The translations under genes were made by a program, and so were the position numbers. Positions 44,185 through 53,406 of a stretch of 64,000 nt of DNA are shown here, in pieces. The notes under the pieces are model-generated. The model saw only the letters and a program-made list of their open reading frames with translations, did no database searches and was not told the DNA's origin. Every line of letters starts with the position of its first letter. Position 1 is the stretch's first letter. The DNA comes from Streptomyces xanthochromogenes (GTDB taxonomy: Bacteria > Actinomycetota > Actinomycetes > Streptomycetales > Streptomycetaceae): contig NZ_BMUZ01000014.1 in assembly GCF_014650455.1 (NCBI RefSeq), positions 235,916 to 299,915 on the forward strand, written 5' to 3'.

Positions 44185-45009
44185 GTGGGATCTCTGCGCA
44201 ATCCGGTCGGGCCGCTTCCCTCCTCCATCTATTGGCGACGGAGGGCAGTCGCGCTGTCCTTGATCGCGCTGCTTGCCGTCCTCGTCCTATGGGTCGTCAC
44301 TTCCGGTGGCGGCAGCGGGAACAAGGGCGGCGGCAACGACAAGGGCCCGAACCCCACGCAGTCCATCACCCCCGGCCCTTCGGGCTCCGGGCCCGCCATC
44401 AGCTCGGCACCGGGCGGCCGCGACGAGTCGAGCGGTTCGGGCGGCTCCGGCGGTCCGGGCGGCTCCGGCGGCTCCGGCGGCGCCAACTCCGGTGACGGCG
44501 GCACGAGTACGGGCGCGGGTGGCTCGGGCGGCTCCGACTCCGGTTCTGGGGGCGGGAGTTCGGGCGGTGGCGGCAGCGCGGGCAGTCAGGTGCCGGCCGG
44601 GTCCAGCCTGCCCACCTGTGCGCCGGGTGCGCTGTCGTTGACCCTGCGCAGCACGAAGACGTCGTACGAGCCGGGGGAGAAGCCCCGCATCGAGGTCGTC
44701 CTCAAGAACAACTCGGCGTCGGCCTGCAAGGCGGACCTCGGGCCCAAGGGGGCGGTGGTGACGGTCACGTCCACCGCGAACGACCGGGTGTGGTCGACGG
44801 ACGACTGCCCGTCGGGGGATGCCAGCGCCTTCTTCCAGGTGCCGGGTGGCTCGACGATCACCCACACCGTGGAGTGGGACCGCACGAAGTCCGCCCCGGC
44901 CTGTGCGACCCCCTCGCCGGGCGCGATCCCGCCCGGCACCTACCTCCTGGAGGCCCACCTCCCCGGCCTCCCGGTGGCCCGAGCCTCCTTCGCCCTGTCC
45001 AAGGACTAG
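44185..45009 (+). CDS. Membrane-anchored extracellular protein with Gly/Ser-rich linker
   Basis: A 274-residue protein: a basic N-terminus with a membrane segment (about 22-42, AVALSLIALLAVLVLWVVTS), a Gly/Ser/Pro low-complexity linker of about 90 residues, then a beta-rich extracellular domain (LSLTLRSTKTSYEPGEKPRI, VEWDRTKSAPACATPSPGAI) with four cysteines that could form two disulfides. Function unknown. GTG 44185 has TAAGGT (44172-44177) seven bases upstream, a leaderless arrangement, and starts just before the membrane segment, which is why I prefer it to a longer frame from 44044. Confidence 0.8.
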   Translation: MGSLRNPVGPLPSSIYWRRRAVALSLIALLAVLVLWVVTSGGGSGNKGGGNDKGPNPTQSITPGPSGSGPAISSAPGGRDESSGSGGSGGPGGSGGSGGANSGDGGTSTGAGGSGGSDSGSGGGSSGGGGSAGSQVPAGSSLPTCAPGALSLTLRSTKTSYEPGEKPRIEVVLKNNSASACKADLGPKGAVVTVTSTANDRVWSTDDCPSGDASAFFQVPGGSTITHTVEWDRTKSAPACATPSPGAIPPGTYLLEAHLPGLPVARASFALSKD

Positions 45010-45350
45010 CTCCCCTCCGGGGAAGGAGACACCGCGTCCGAGCCCGTCCGCGGGCGGTGGGTGGCTGGTCGCGCGGTTCCTCGCGCCCCTGGCAGTACTG
45101 GTGCTGGGGGCACCTACAGCCCGTCCGGCGTTTGAGGACGAGCGCCCTTCAGGCGCGAACGGGGGTGCAGGGGGCGGAGCCCCCGCAGGGGTCTGGGGCG
45201 CAGCCCCAGGGACCGGAACCCAACCAACCCCGAGCAACGGGCGGGCGGGTGGGCAAACCCCCGGGGTCTGGGGCGCAGCCCCAGGGAGCCGGAACCCAAC
45301 CAACCCCGGGTCACGGGCGGGCGGGTGGGCAAACCCGCCCCCGGCCCCAG
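45010..45350. repeat. Composite GC-rich intergenic repeat, copy D
   Basis: The gap between two convergent genes has the same modules as copy A in exactly reversed order and orientation: inverted GGGGCGCGGGGAACTGCGCG variant (45069-45089), GTTTGAGGACGAGCGCCCTT (45130-45165), GGGGGCGGAGCCCCC, then GGGGCGCAGCCCCAGG plus AACCCAACCAACCCC plus GGGCGGGCGGGTGGGCAAAC twice. Confidence 0.85.
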
Positions 45351-46475
45351 CTACACGTACCGCTCCAGAATGGAGGACTCGGCCAACCGCGAGAGCCCCT
45401 CCCGCACGCTCCGAGCCCGCGCCTCGCCGACCCCGTCGACCGCCTGGAGGTCGTCCACGGACGCGGCGAGCAGCTTCTGCAGCCCCCCGAAGTGCTCGAC
45501 CAGGCGCTCGATGATCGCCCCCGGCAGCCGCGGCACCTTCGCGAGGAGCCGGTAGCCCCGCGGGGACACCGCCGAGTCCAGCGTCTCGGGCGAGCCGCTG
45601 TAGCCCAACGCCCTTGCCACTATGGGCAGTTCGAGCAGTTCCGCATGGGTGAGGTCGTTCAGCTCGCGCAGCGCCTCGTCCACCGTGCGCGAGCGCTTGG
45701 CCGTGGGCTCGGGCACGTAGTCCCGTACGACCAGCTCCCGCTCGGGCTCGACCCCGGCGATCAGCTCGTCCAGCTGGAGCGAGAGCAACCGCCCGTCCGT
45801 GCCCAACTCGACCACGTACTCGGCGATCTCGGTGGCGATGCGCCGCACCATCTCCAGGCGCTGGGCGACCGCGGTGACGTCCCGCACCGTCACCAGGTCC
45901 TCGATCTCCAGGGCGGACAACGTGCCCGCCACCTCGTCGAGGCGGAGCTTGTAGCGCTCCAGGGTGGCAAGCGCCTGGTTGGCGCGGGACAGGATCGCCG
46001 CCGACTCCTCCAGGACCCGGCGCTCGCCGTTCACGTACAGCGCGATCAGGCGCATGGACTGGCTGACGGACACCACCGGGTAGTTGCACTGCTTCGAGAC
46101 GCGGTCCGCCGTGCGGTGGCGGGTGCCCGTCTCGTCGGTGGGGATGCCCGCGTCCGGCACGAGCTGCACGCCGGCCCGGTGGATCTTGGTGATGTCCTTG
46201 TCCAGGACGAGCGCGCCGTCGAGCTTGCACAGCTCGCGCAGCCGCGTCGCGGCGAACTCGACGTCCAGGACGAAGCCGCCCGTGCACATCGAGTCGACCG
46301 TCTTGTCCAGGCCGAGGACGATCAGACCGCCCGTGTTGCCGCGCAGGATGCGCTCCAGGCCGTCGCGGAGCGCGGTGCCGGGCGCGACCGCGCTCAGCGC
46401 GGCACGCATCAGAGCTTCGTTACCGGAGCCTGTGCCGGACTTTCCGGGTGATGATGCCCGGTCGTTGGCTGCCAC
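45351..46475 (-). CDS. disA: DNA integrity scanning protein, diadenylate cyclase DisA
   Basis: A 374-residue protein making c-di-AMP from two ATP. The DAC domain has DGA (86-88, KLDGALVLDKD) and RHR (119-121, ETGTRHRTADRV); a helical linker and a C-terminal RuvA-like HhH DNA-binding domain (LLAKVPRLPGAIIERLVEHF, VDDLQAVDGVGEARARSVRE) follow. DisA scans DNA and lowers c-di-AMP output at branched structures. GTG 46475 follows GGAGGAG. It lies 101 bp downstream of radA on the same strand, an association conserved in many Gram-positives. Confidence 0.96.
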   Translation of the reverse strand: MAANDRASSPGKSGTGSGNEALMRAALSAVAPGTALRDGLERILRGNTGGLIVLGLDKTVDSMCTGGFVLDVEFAATRLRELCKLDGALVLDKDITKIHRAGVQLVPDAGIPTDETGTRHRTADRVSKQCNYPVVSVSQSMRLIALYVNGERRVLEESAAILSRANQALATLERYKLRLDEVAGTLSALEIEDLVTVRDVTAVAQRLEMVRRIATEIAEYVVELGTDGRLLSLQLDELIAGVEPERELVVRDYVPEPTAKRSRTVDEALRELNDLTHAELLELPIVARALGYSGSPETLDSAVSPRGYRLLAKVPRLPGAIIERLVEHFGGLQKLLAASVDDLQAVDGVGEARARSVREGLSRLAESSILERYV

Positions 46476-46576
46476 TGCACTCCTCCGGTGTTGCTCATAC
46501 GGCGCGTACTGCTCGCGTGCTGCTTGCGTACTGCTCGTACGGACGGGCGAGACCAGGGCAAAGTCTACCGGCGCGG

Positions 46577-47974
46577 CTACTCCTCCCGTGGGGCCTGTGC
46601 GCGACGCCCGCGCGGCAGCACCCGCAGCGCGTCACCCATGTCGGCGACTTCCGTGACCTTCATACCGGCCGGGACCTTGCCCGGGTCGGTCGGCACCAGG
46701 GCGTGCGTGAAGCCGAGCCGGTGCGCCTCGGCGAGCCGGCGCTGCACCCCGGTGACCCTTCTGACCTCGCCCGCGAGCCCCACTTCGCCGATCGCGACGA
46801 GGTTCTTGGGCAGCGGAGTGTCGCTGGCCGCGGAGGCGAGCGCGAGCGCGATCGCGAGGTCGGCGGCGGGCTCGGAGAGCTTCACCCCGCCGACGGTCGC
46901 GCTGTAGATGTCACGCTTGCCGAGCGCCGTGATGCGGCCCCGCTGTTCCAGCACCGCGAGCATCATCGAGACGCGCGAGGTCTCCAGGCCCGACGTGGTG
47001 CGGCGCGGCGAGGGGATCTGCGAGTCGACCGTGAGCGCCTGCACCTCGGCGACCAGGGGGCGGCGGCCCTCCAGGGTGACCGTCAGACAGGTGCCGGGGA
47101 CCGCCACGTCGCGCCGGGTGAGGAACAGGCCGCTGGGGTCGGCGAGTCCGGTGATGCCCTCGTCGTGCAGCTCGAAGCAGCCGACCTCGTCCGTCGCCCC
47201 GTACCGGTTCTTGACGCCGCGTACGAGACGGAGCCGTGCGTGCCGGTCGCCCTCGAAGGAGAGCACCACGTCCACCAGGTGCTCCAGGAGGCGGGGGCCG
47301 GCGATCGCGCCGTCCTTGGTGACGTGGCCGACCAGGAGCGTGGACATGCCGCGCTCCTTGGAGGCGCGGATCAGCGCGCCCGCGACCTCGCGGACCTGGG
47401 CCATGCCGCCGGGTGCGCCGTCGATCTCGGGGGAGGCGACGGTCTGTACGGAGTCGAGGACGAGCAGGGAGGGCTTCACCGCGTCGAGGTGGCCGAGCAC
47501 CGCGGACAGGTCGGTCTCGGCCGCCAGGTACAGGTGGTCGTTGAGGGCCTTGATCCGGTCGGCGCGCAGCCTGACCTGACTCGCCGACTCCTCGCCCGTG
47601 ATGTACAGCGTGCGGTGGTCGTCACTGGCCGCCTTGGCCGCCACGTCCAGGAGCAGCGTGGACTTGCCGACGCCGGGCTCGCCCGCGAGCAGCACCACCG
47701 CGCCCGGCACGAGACCGCCGCCGAGCACCCGGTCCAGCTCGGCGACGCCCGTGGTGCGGGCGGTCGCCTGGCGGCCGTCGACCTCGCCGATGGGCAGCGC
47801 GGCCGTGGAGACCCGGCCCGCCGCCGTGGTGCGGACCGCGGGCGCGCCGTACTCCTCGACCGTCCCCCACGCCTGGCACTCGGGGCAACGGCCGAGCCAT
47901 TTGGCGGTGGTCCAGCCGCATTCGGTGCAGCGGTAGGACGGCCGGTCCTTCGCGGATTTCGTACGGGCAGCCAT
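46577..47974 (-). CDS. radA: DNA repair protein RadA
   Basis: A 465-residue RecA-related branch-migration ATPase. N-terminal C4 zinc finger with Cys16, 19, 30 and 33 (CTECGWTTAKWLGRCPEC), Walker A GEPGVGKST, the RadA-specific KNRYG motif in GVKNRYGATDEVG, and a C-terminal Lon-protease-like domain (PAADLAIALALASAASDTPL). Its partner DisA is encoded immediately downstream; RadA restrains DisA cyclase activity in Bacillus. Downstream genes on this strand appear co-transcribed. Confidence 0.96.
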   Translation of the reverse strand: MAARTKSAKDRPSYRCTECGWTTAKWLGRCPECQAWGTVEEYGAPAVRTTAAGRVSTAALPIGEVDGRQATARTTGVAELDRVLGGGLVPGAVVLLAGEPGVGKSTLLLDVAAKAASDDHRTLYITGEESASQVRLRADRIKALNDHLYLAAETDLSAVLGHLDAVKPSLLVLDSVQTVASPEIDGAPGGMAQVREVAGALIRASKERGMSTLLVGHVTKDGAIAGPRLLEHLVDVVLSFEGDRHARLRLVRGVKNRYGATDEVGCFELHDEGITGLADPSGLFLTRRDVAVPGTCLTVTLEGRRPLVAEVQALTVDSQIPSPRRTTSGLETSRVSMMLAVLEQRGRITALGKRDIYSATVGGVKLSEPAADLAIALALASAASDTPLPKNLVAIGEVGLAGEVRRVTGVQRRLAEAHRLGFTHALVPTDPGKVPAGMKVTEVADMGDALRVLPRGRRAQAPREE

Positions 47975-48265
47975 GGCGTCACCGTATAGGGGCCCACTGA
48001 CAATCCCGCCCGGCGGACCTCTGGGGCGGGGAGCGGCGCCGGGGAGCGGGGCCGGGATTTCCGCGCCCCGCCGTTCGGGTGGATGCCGACGGCCGCACGT
48101 CGCCCTGATCCCTTGCGCCCGTTTGCACAGTGCGTGATGGGTCCGCCATGGAATGCCGTGGAATTCCCAATTCCTGTCCCCTTTTGAGGGATACGTTCAC
48201 CCGTAAGGATTAAATGTGCTCAACCGGTACGAAGAACCCTTGATGCTGCCCCTACGGTCGCACGC

Positions 48266-49924
48266 GTGACGAGCAGCAGACTGGATCAACCAGCGCACAA
48301 CACCGGCGCACACCGGGCGCAGCGCCGTGCGCCCCGGACGTTGGCCCAGCGGCCGCCCGCGCGGTACGAGGCGTACCTCGACGGCCTGTTCACCTATTGC
48401 CTCTCCGTCCTGTGCGACCACGACGAGGCGACCGCGGCCCTCGGCGACCTGCTCGCCGTCTCCGAGCGCCAGTACGCGCGCTGCCCCGCGGGCGAGGCCG
48501 AACGCAAGGCGTGGCTGTACGCGCTCGCCCGCTGGGCCTGTCTGCGCAAGCTCGCCGAGCGCAGGCGCAGCCGCCAGGGCGCCCACACCGGCCGCGTCCC
48601 CGAGCAGGCCCCCGCCGTGGAGGTCTCCGATGAGGAGCGCGAGCGCCGCCACCGCGAACTCGCCCTGCTGGCCTGGCCGGAGGCCGCCGGCACCACCCCC
48701 GAGCAGCGCGAGGCGCTCGAACTCGCGGTCCGCCACCAGCTCGGCACCCGCGAGGTCGCCTCGGTGCTCGGCATGAACTATCCGGCCGCGCGCGAACTGC
48801 TCGCGGCGGGCGCCTGCGAGGTCGACCGGACCCGGGCCGCGCTCGCCGTCGTCGAGATGGGCGGCTGCCCAACGGTCGCCCAACTCACCGGTGACCACCA
48901 GGTGTTGCTCTCCGCGGCGCTGCGCCGCGAACTGGTCCGGCACGTCGACGACTGCCCCCGCTGCCGCCGCGCCGCCGAACGCGCGGGCGCGGCCGGCCCC
49001 TGGCCCGGGTCGACCGTGACGCCGGCCGCGCTGCCGCTGGCCGAGGCGCCGCGGGCCGCCGCGCAGGCCGCGATGCTGCACGTGCCGAGGGCGCGCGGCG
49101 GGGCTCCGCGCTTCGACCGGGCCGGGTTCCCGATGGACCCCAAGGACCGGGCCGCCCGGCGCGACCGGCTGCGCGCCAGGGCCGTGACCACCACCGTCGT
49201 GGCCACGGTCGTCGCGGCTCCCGTCTTCGCGCTGTGGGCCGCCTACCGCGGCGCACCCGCCACCGGCGAGCCCGAGGGCGGCGCCAAGGTCACCGCGAGC
49301 GAGGCCGACAATCCCGGCGGGCTCGCCGGGCACCCGTACGACCGTTACGAGAACGCGGGCAACGCCCGCAGCGAGCCCGACAACCGCTTCACCGCGGGCA
49401 GCCGCGCCCCGGACGTGTCGGTCGAGGTCATCAGCCCCACGACGGCCCCGGCCGGCTCGGCCCGGCTCGCGGTCGCGGCGAGCTCGGCGGGCGACACCAC
49501 GGTGCTCACGCTCACCTCGACCGGCGACGCCCCCGTCGACTGGTCGCTGCGCAGCCGGGCCCGCTGGCTCACCTTCAGCCAGAGCGCGGGCCGTCTCGCG
49601 CCCGGCGAGAGCGTCACCGTGTACATCCGCGTCGACCGGGCCGAGGAGCCGCACCACGCCTGGTCGGTGCGGGTCGAGGTGGCGCCGTCGGGTGCCGCGG
49701 TACGCATCAGCGGCGACGGCACCCCGGTCGTGACCCCGTCCTCGCCCGACCCGGGCACCACGGGCCACCCCGGTCCCGGCGGATCGAGCGCGCCCGCCTC
49801 GACCCCGCCCACCAAGAGCCCGGGCAGCCCCACGCCCACCCCGACCCCGCCGAGCCAGAGCCCCACCCCGACGGAGACGCCCACACCCACGCAGACGCCA
49901 CCGTCACCGACTCCGAGCAGCTGA
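48266..49924 (+). CDS. Sigma-like/zinc anti-sigma-like membrane protein with extracellular BACON-like domain
   Basis: A 552-residue fusion. Residues 35-190 resemble a degenerate ECF sigma factor (YEAYLDGLFTYCLSVLCDHD as region 2-like, TPEQREALELAVRHQLGTRE as region 4-like). Residues 226-233 give HVDDCPRC, the HxxxCxxC zinc signature of ZAS anti-sigma factors. One membrane helix follows (about 308-327), then an extracellular part with a BACON-like beta domain (about 380-470; DWSLRSRARWLTFSQSAGRL) and a Pro/Thr/Ser-rich tail. Topology would put the sigma-like part inside and the BACON part outside. GTG 48266 has TACGGT seven bases upstream. Divergent from radA. Role unknown. Confidence 0.85.
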   Translation: MTSSRLDQPAHNTGAHRAQRRAPRTLAQRPPARYEAYLDGLFTYCLSVLCDHDEATAALGDLLAVSERQYARCPAGEAERKAWLYALARWACLRKLAERRRSRQGAHTGRVPEQAPAVEVSDEERERRHRELALLAWPEAAGTTPEQREALELAVRHQLGTREVASVLGMNYPAARELLAAGACEVDRTRAALAVVEMGGCPTVAQLTGDHQVLLSAALRRELVRHVDDCPRCRRAAERAGAAGPWPGSTVTPAALPLAEAPRAAAQAAMLHVPRARGGAPRFDRAGFPMDPKDRAARRDRLRARAVTTTVVATVVAAPVFALWAAYRGAPATGEPEGGAKVTASEADNPGGLAGHPYDRYENAGNARSEPDNRFTAGSRAPDVSVEVISPTTAPAGSARLAVAASSAGDTTVLTLTSTGDAPVDWSLRSRARWLTFSQSAGRLAPGESVTVYIRVDRAEEPHHAWSVRVEVAPSGAAVRISGDGTPVVTPSSPDPGTTGHPGPGGSSAPASTPPTKSPGSPTPTPTPPSQSPTPTETPTPTQTPPSPTPSS

Positions 49925-49951
49925 CAACTCCCGTACGGAGCACGGGAGTTG
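49925..49951. terminator. Bidirectional terminator hairpin
   Basis: CAACTCCCGT (49925-49934) and ACGGGAGTTG (49942-49951) form a perfect 10-bp stem with a 7-base loop right after the stop of the fusion gene, between convergent genes. Confidence 0.75.
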
Positions 49952-49973
49952 GTGGGCGCAAGGGTCGCGGGTG

Positions 49974-50810
49974 TTACCGCTTCGGGTCGGCCGGGTGCGG
50001 AGCGACGAGCGGCAGCTGCGAGGCGAGCCGCGCCTCGCACTGCTCGACGAGCACGGCGTAGGCCTCCGCGCCCATCAGCTCGGTCAGTTCCGGCTTGTAC
50101 GTCACGTACACCGGCTCACCCGCGCCGTGCGCGGAGGTCGCCGAGGTGCACCACCAGTGCAGGTCGTGGCCGCCGGGTCCCCAGCCGCGCCGGTCGTACT
50201 CGCCGATCGAGATCTGCAGCACCTTGGTGTCGTCGGGCCGCTCGATCCAGTCGTACGTCCGGCGCACCGGCAGTTGCCAGCAGACGTCCGGCTTGGTCTC
50301 CAGGGGCTCCTTGCCCTCCTTGAGGGCCAGGATGTGCAGCGAGCAGCCGGCGCCGCCCGCGAAGCCCGGCCGGTTCTGGAAGATGCACGAGCCGTTCCAG
50401 CGCCGGGTCTGCCGGTCGCCGTCGTCGTCGGTCTGGATCCAGCCCGACTCCGTACCCACGTCGTGGAACTGCCAGAGCTCCGGAGTGAGCCGCGCCACGT
50501 GCCCGGCCACCCGCTTCTCGTCGTCCTTGTCGGAGAAGTGGGCGCCGAGCGTGCAGCAGCCGTCGTCGGCCCGGCCCGCCTCGATGCCCTGGCAGCCGCT
50601 GCCGAAGATGCAGGTCCACCGTGAGGTGAGCCACGTCAGATCGCAGCGGAAGACCTGCTCGTCGTCGGCGGGGTCGGGGAACTCGACCCAGGCCCGCGGG
50701 AAGTCGATCCCCTGCTCGTCCTGAGCCCGCTTCCGCTCGTCCTGCGACAGCTTCGCGAGGTTCTTCGGGTCTTTGGCTTTGCCCGGCTTCGCCTTTTTCG
50801 TCTTTGGCAC
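49974..50810 (-). CDS. Cys-rich conserved protein of unknown function
   Basis: A 278-residue soluble protein with a Lys-rich start and many cysteines (56, 67, 73, 85, 86, 142, 156, 177, 221), clustered as CIFGSGCQGI and GRADDGCCTLGAHF. The C-x-n-GCC-x-G pattern recalls YkgJ/DUF3109-type metal-binding proteins, but I am not sure of the assignment. GTG 50810 has TACGCT (50817-50822, minus strand) six bases upstream; the divergent ppx-like gene has the same leaderless-type promoter 52 bp away. Confidence 0.85.
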   Translation of the reverse strand: MPKTKKAKPGKAKDPKNLAKLSQDERKRAQDEQGIDFPRAWVEFPDPADDEQVFRCDLTWLTSRWTCIFGSGCQGIEAGRADDGCCTLGAHFSDKDDEKRVAGHVARLTPELWQFHDVGTESGWIQTDDDGDRQTRRWNGSCIFQNRPGFAGGAGCSLHILALKEGKEPLETKPDVCWQLPVRRTYDWIERPDDTKVLQISIGEYDRRGWGPGGHDLHWWCTSATSAHGAGEPVYVTYKPELTELMGAEAYAVLVEQCEARLASQLPLVAPHPADPKR

Positions 50811-50862
50811 ACCTCAAGCGTATGTCCGAGGGGGTGTCGCCACGCGCAGTAGCGTTCAGTCC

Positions 50863-51795
50863 ATGAGACTCGGAGTCCTCGATGTGGGGTCGAACACGGT
50901 TCATCTGCTGGTGGTGGACGCGCACGCCGGTGCCGCGCCCCTGCCCGCGCACTCGCACAAGGCCGAGCTGCGGCTCGCCGAACTCCTCGACGAGGACGGT
51001 GCGATCGGGCCGGAGGGCATCGACCGGCTCGTCGCCACGATCAGCGCGGCGCTGCTCTCCGCCGAGGACAAGGGCGTCCAGGAGCTGCTGCCGTTCGCGA
51101 CCTCCGCGGTGCGCGAGGCCAGCAACGTCGACCACGTCATCGCCCGGGTCCACGACGAGACGGGCGTCGACCTCGCCGTGCTCTCCGGCGAGGAGGAGGC
51201 CCGCCTCACCTTCCTCGCGGCGCGTCGCTGGTACGGCTGGTCGGCCGGGAAGCTGCTGCTGCTCGACATCGGCGGCGGTTCCCTCGAAGTGGCGTACGGC
51301 ATCGACGAGGAGCCGGACGCGGCGGTCTCGCTGCCGCTGGGCGCGGGACGCCTGACCGCGGGCTGGCTGCCGGGCGACCCGCCGGACCCGGCCGACGTAC
51401 GGGCGCTGCGCCGCCATGTGCGGGCCCAAATCGCGGGAACGGTGGGGGAGTTCACGCGCTCGGGGCGTCCCGACCACGTGGTCGCCACCTCGAAGACGTT
51501 CAAGCAGCTGGCGCGGATCGCGGGGGCCGCGCGGTCGAGCGAGGGCGCCTACGTCCAGCGCACCCTGAGTCGTAAGTCACTGGAGGAGTGGGTGCCCAAG
51601 CTCGCCGCGATGACCGCCGAGCAGCGCACCACCCTGCCCGGCGTCTCGGAGGGCCGGGCTCCGCAACTGCTCGCGGGGGCACTCGTCGCGGAGGGCGCGA
51701 TGGACCTGTTCGCGGTCGACGAGCTTGAGGTCTGTCCCTGGGCGCTGCGCGAGGGCGTGATCCTGCGCCACCTCGACCACCTGCCGGTGGGCTGA
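50863..51795 (+). CDS. Ppx/GppA-family exopolyphosphatase/pppGpp phosphatase
   Basis: A 310-residue ASKHA-fold phosphatase with the N-terminal VLDVGSNTVHLLVVDAH, the switch ATSAVREASN and the second phosphate loop LLLDIGGGSLEVAYG. Only the two core domains are present, as in the short actinobacterial Ppx proteins. It hydrolyses polyphosphate or (p)ppGpp. ATG 50863 has TAGCGT (50850-50855) seven bases upstream, suggesting leaderless translation; longer in-frame starts would cross into the divergent promoter. Confidence 0.92.
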   Translation: MRLGVLDVGSNTVHLLVVDAHAGAAPLPAHSHKAELRLAELLDEDGAIGPEGIDRLVATISAALLSAEDKGVQELLPFATSAVREASNVDHVIARVHDETGVDLAVLSGEEEARLTFLAARRWYGWSAGKLLLLDIGGGSLEVAYGIDEEPDAAVSLPLGAGRLTAGWLPGDPPDPADVRALRRHVRAQIAGTVGEFTRSGRPDHVVATSKTFKQLARIAGAARSSEGAYVQRTLSRKSLEEWVPKLAAMTAEQRTTLPGVSEGRAPQLLAGALVAEGAMDLFAVDELEVCPWALREGVILRHLDHLPVG

Positions 51796-51973
51796 GAACG
51801 CGAAAGGGACCGGGTGGGGGCCGAGCAGGGGCGGGGAAGGGCGTCGGGCAGGGACGTGGGGCAGGGGCGTCGGGCAGCGAAGGACACGGTCCCGAGTTAC
51901 CGGCGAGTGTGACGTTCGCCGGGGTCGCGGGACCGCCTCCCCTCCCGGCGGTGACGGCCCGTACCCTGTCTGC

Positions 51974-52795
51974 GTGGCAGAACCAGTGGTGCGCATCCCG
52001 GATGCGAAGGTCGCCCTGTCCACGGCCTCGGTCTACCCGGAGTCGACGGCAACGGCCTTCGAGATCGCCGCGCGCCTGGGCTACGACGGTGTCGAGGTCA
52101 TGGTCTGGACCGACCCCGTGAGCCAGGACATCGAAGCCCTGCGGCGGCTCTCCGACTACCACCAGGTGCCGATCCTGGCCGTCCACGCGCCATGTCTGCT
52201 GATCACGCAGCGGGTCTGGTCCACCGACCCCTGGGTGAAGCTGCAGCGGGCGCGGTCGGCGGCGGAGAAGCTCGGCGCCTCCGCGGTGGTGGTCCACCCT
52301 CCCTTCCGTTGGCAGCGCCAGTACTCCCGCGACTTCGTCGACGGAATCTGGCGGATGGCCGACGAGACGGACGTCAGATTCGCGGTGGAGAACATGTACC
52401 CGTGGCGCTACCGGGACCGCGAGATGCTGGCCTACGCCCCCGACTGGGACGTGACGAAGGACGACTACCGGAACTTCACGGTCGACCTCTCGCACGCGGC
52501 GACCTCCCGCATCGACGCGATGGCCATGGTCGACCGGATGGGCGACCGGCTCGCCCACGTCCACCTCGCGGACGGGCGCGGCTCGGCGAAGGACGAGCAC
52601 CTGGTCCCGGGCCGCGGCACCCAGCCGTGCGCGGAACTCCTGGAGCGCCTCGCCGTGTCGGGCTTCGACGGCCACATCGTCATCGAGGTCAACACCCGCC
52701 GGGCCATGTCCGCCGCCGAACGCGAGGCCGACCTCGCCGAGGCGCTCGCCTTCACGCGGCTGCACCTGGCGTCCGCGCCGGCCCGCCGCGCATGA
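51974..52795 (+). CDS. TIM-barrel sugar phosphate isomerase/epimerase-like protein
   Basis: A 273-residue xylose-isomerase-like TIM barrel (AP endonuclease 2 superfamily). Metal-ligand-type residues are visible in GYDGVEVMV, VVVHPPF, FAVENMYP, VDLSHA, HVHLADG and VIEVNTR. Members isomerise or epimerise sugars or cleave DNA at abasic sites; the motif spacing fits the sugar branch better. TACCCT (51962-51967) lies six bases before GTG 51974. It overlaps the following TetR gene by four bases (ATGA). Confidence 0.9.
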   Translation: MAEPVVRIPDAKVALSTASVYPESTATAFEIAARLGYDGVEVMVWTDPVSQDIEALRRLSDYHQVPILAVHAPCLLITQRVWSTDPWVKLQRARSAAEKLGASAVVVHPPFRWQRQYSRDFVDGIWRMADETDVRFAVENMYPWRYRDREMLAYAPDWDVTKDDYRNFTVDLSHAATSRIDAMAMVDRMGDRLAHVHLADGRGSAKDEHLVPGRGTQPCAELLERLAVSGFDGHIVIEVNTRRAMSAAEREADLAEALAFTRLHLASAPARRA

Positions 52796-53406
52796 CGGAC
52801 GGCGCCGCCCCGCGCCGACGCGGCCGCCCGCCGCGCTCCGCCGGGGACGACGGCCCCGGCACCCGCGAGCGGATCCTCGCGGCGGCCCGTACGGAGTTCT
52901 CCGGCCGGGGTTACGACAAGACGTCCATGCGCGGGATCGGCCGGGCGGCGGGGGTGGACGCGGCCCTGGTGCACCACTACTTCGGCACGAAGGAGGCGGT
53001 GTTCGCGGCGGCCATCGAGGTCGACTTCGAGCCGGCGCTGACCGTGGACGCGATCCTGGGCGACTCCCCCGACGGCCTCGGCGAACGCCTGGCCCGTCAC
53101 TTCCTGGCGATCTGGGAGAACCCGGCGACCCGCACACCGCTGCTCGCCGTGATCCGCTCGGCCCTCACGCACGAGGCGGCGGCGAAGGTGCTGCGGGGGG
53201 TGGTGCTGCGGCGCCTCCTGGAGCGGGTCGCGGCCGAGCTGGACGTGCCCGATCCCCGTCTGCGCGCGGAGCTGGCGGCCTCGCACATGATGGGCATCGT
53301 GATCATGCGGTACGTACTGGAGCTGGAGCCCCTCGCCTCGACCCCGCCCGCCCGGATCGTGACCCTGGTGGCCCCCACCCTCCAGCGCTACCTGACCGAG
53401 GCCTGA
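52792..53406 (+). CDS. TetR-family regulator
   Basis: A 204-residue TetR protein with HTH at about residues 23-70 (RERILAAARTEFSGRGYDKT, GIGRAAGVDAALVHHYFGTK) and a TetR_C_17-like C-terminal domain (TPLLAVIRSALTHEAAAKVL). Preceded by a basic Pro/Arg N-terminal arm (RRRGRPPRS), an AT-hook-like RGRPP. Translationally coupled to the TIM-barrel gene, which may be its target or simply an operon partner. Confidence 0.92.
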   Translation: MTDGAAPRRRGRPPRSAGDDGPGTRERILAAARTEFSGRGYDKTSMRGIGRAAGVDAALVHHYFGTKEAVFAAAIEVDFEPALTVDAILGDSPDGLGERLARHFLAIWENPATRTPLLAVIRSALTHEAAAKVLRGVVLRRLLERVAAELDVPDPRLRAELAASHMMGIVIMRYVLELEPLASTPPARIVTLVAPTLQRYLTEA

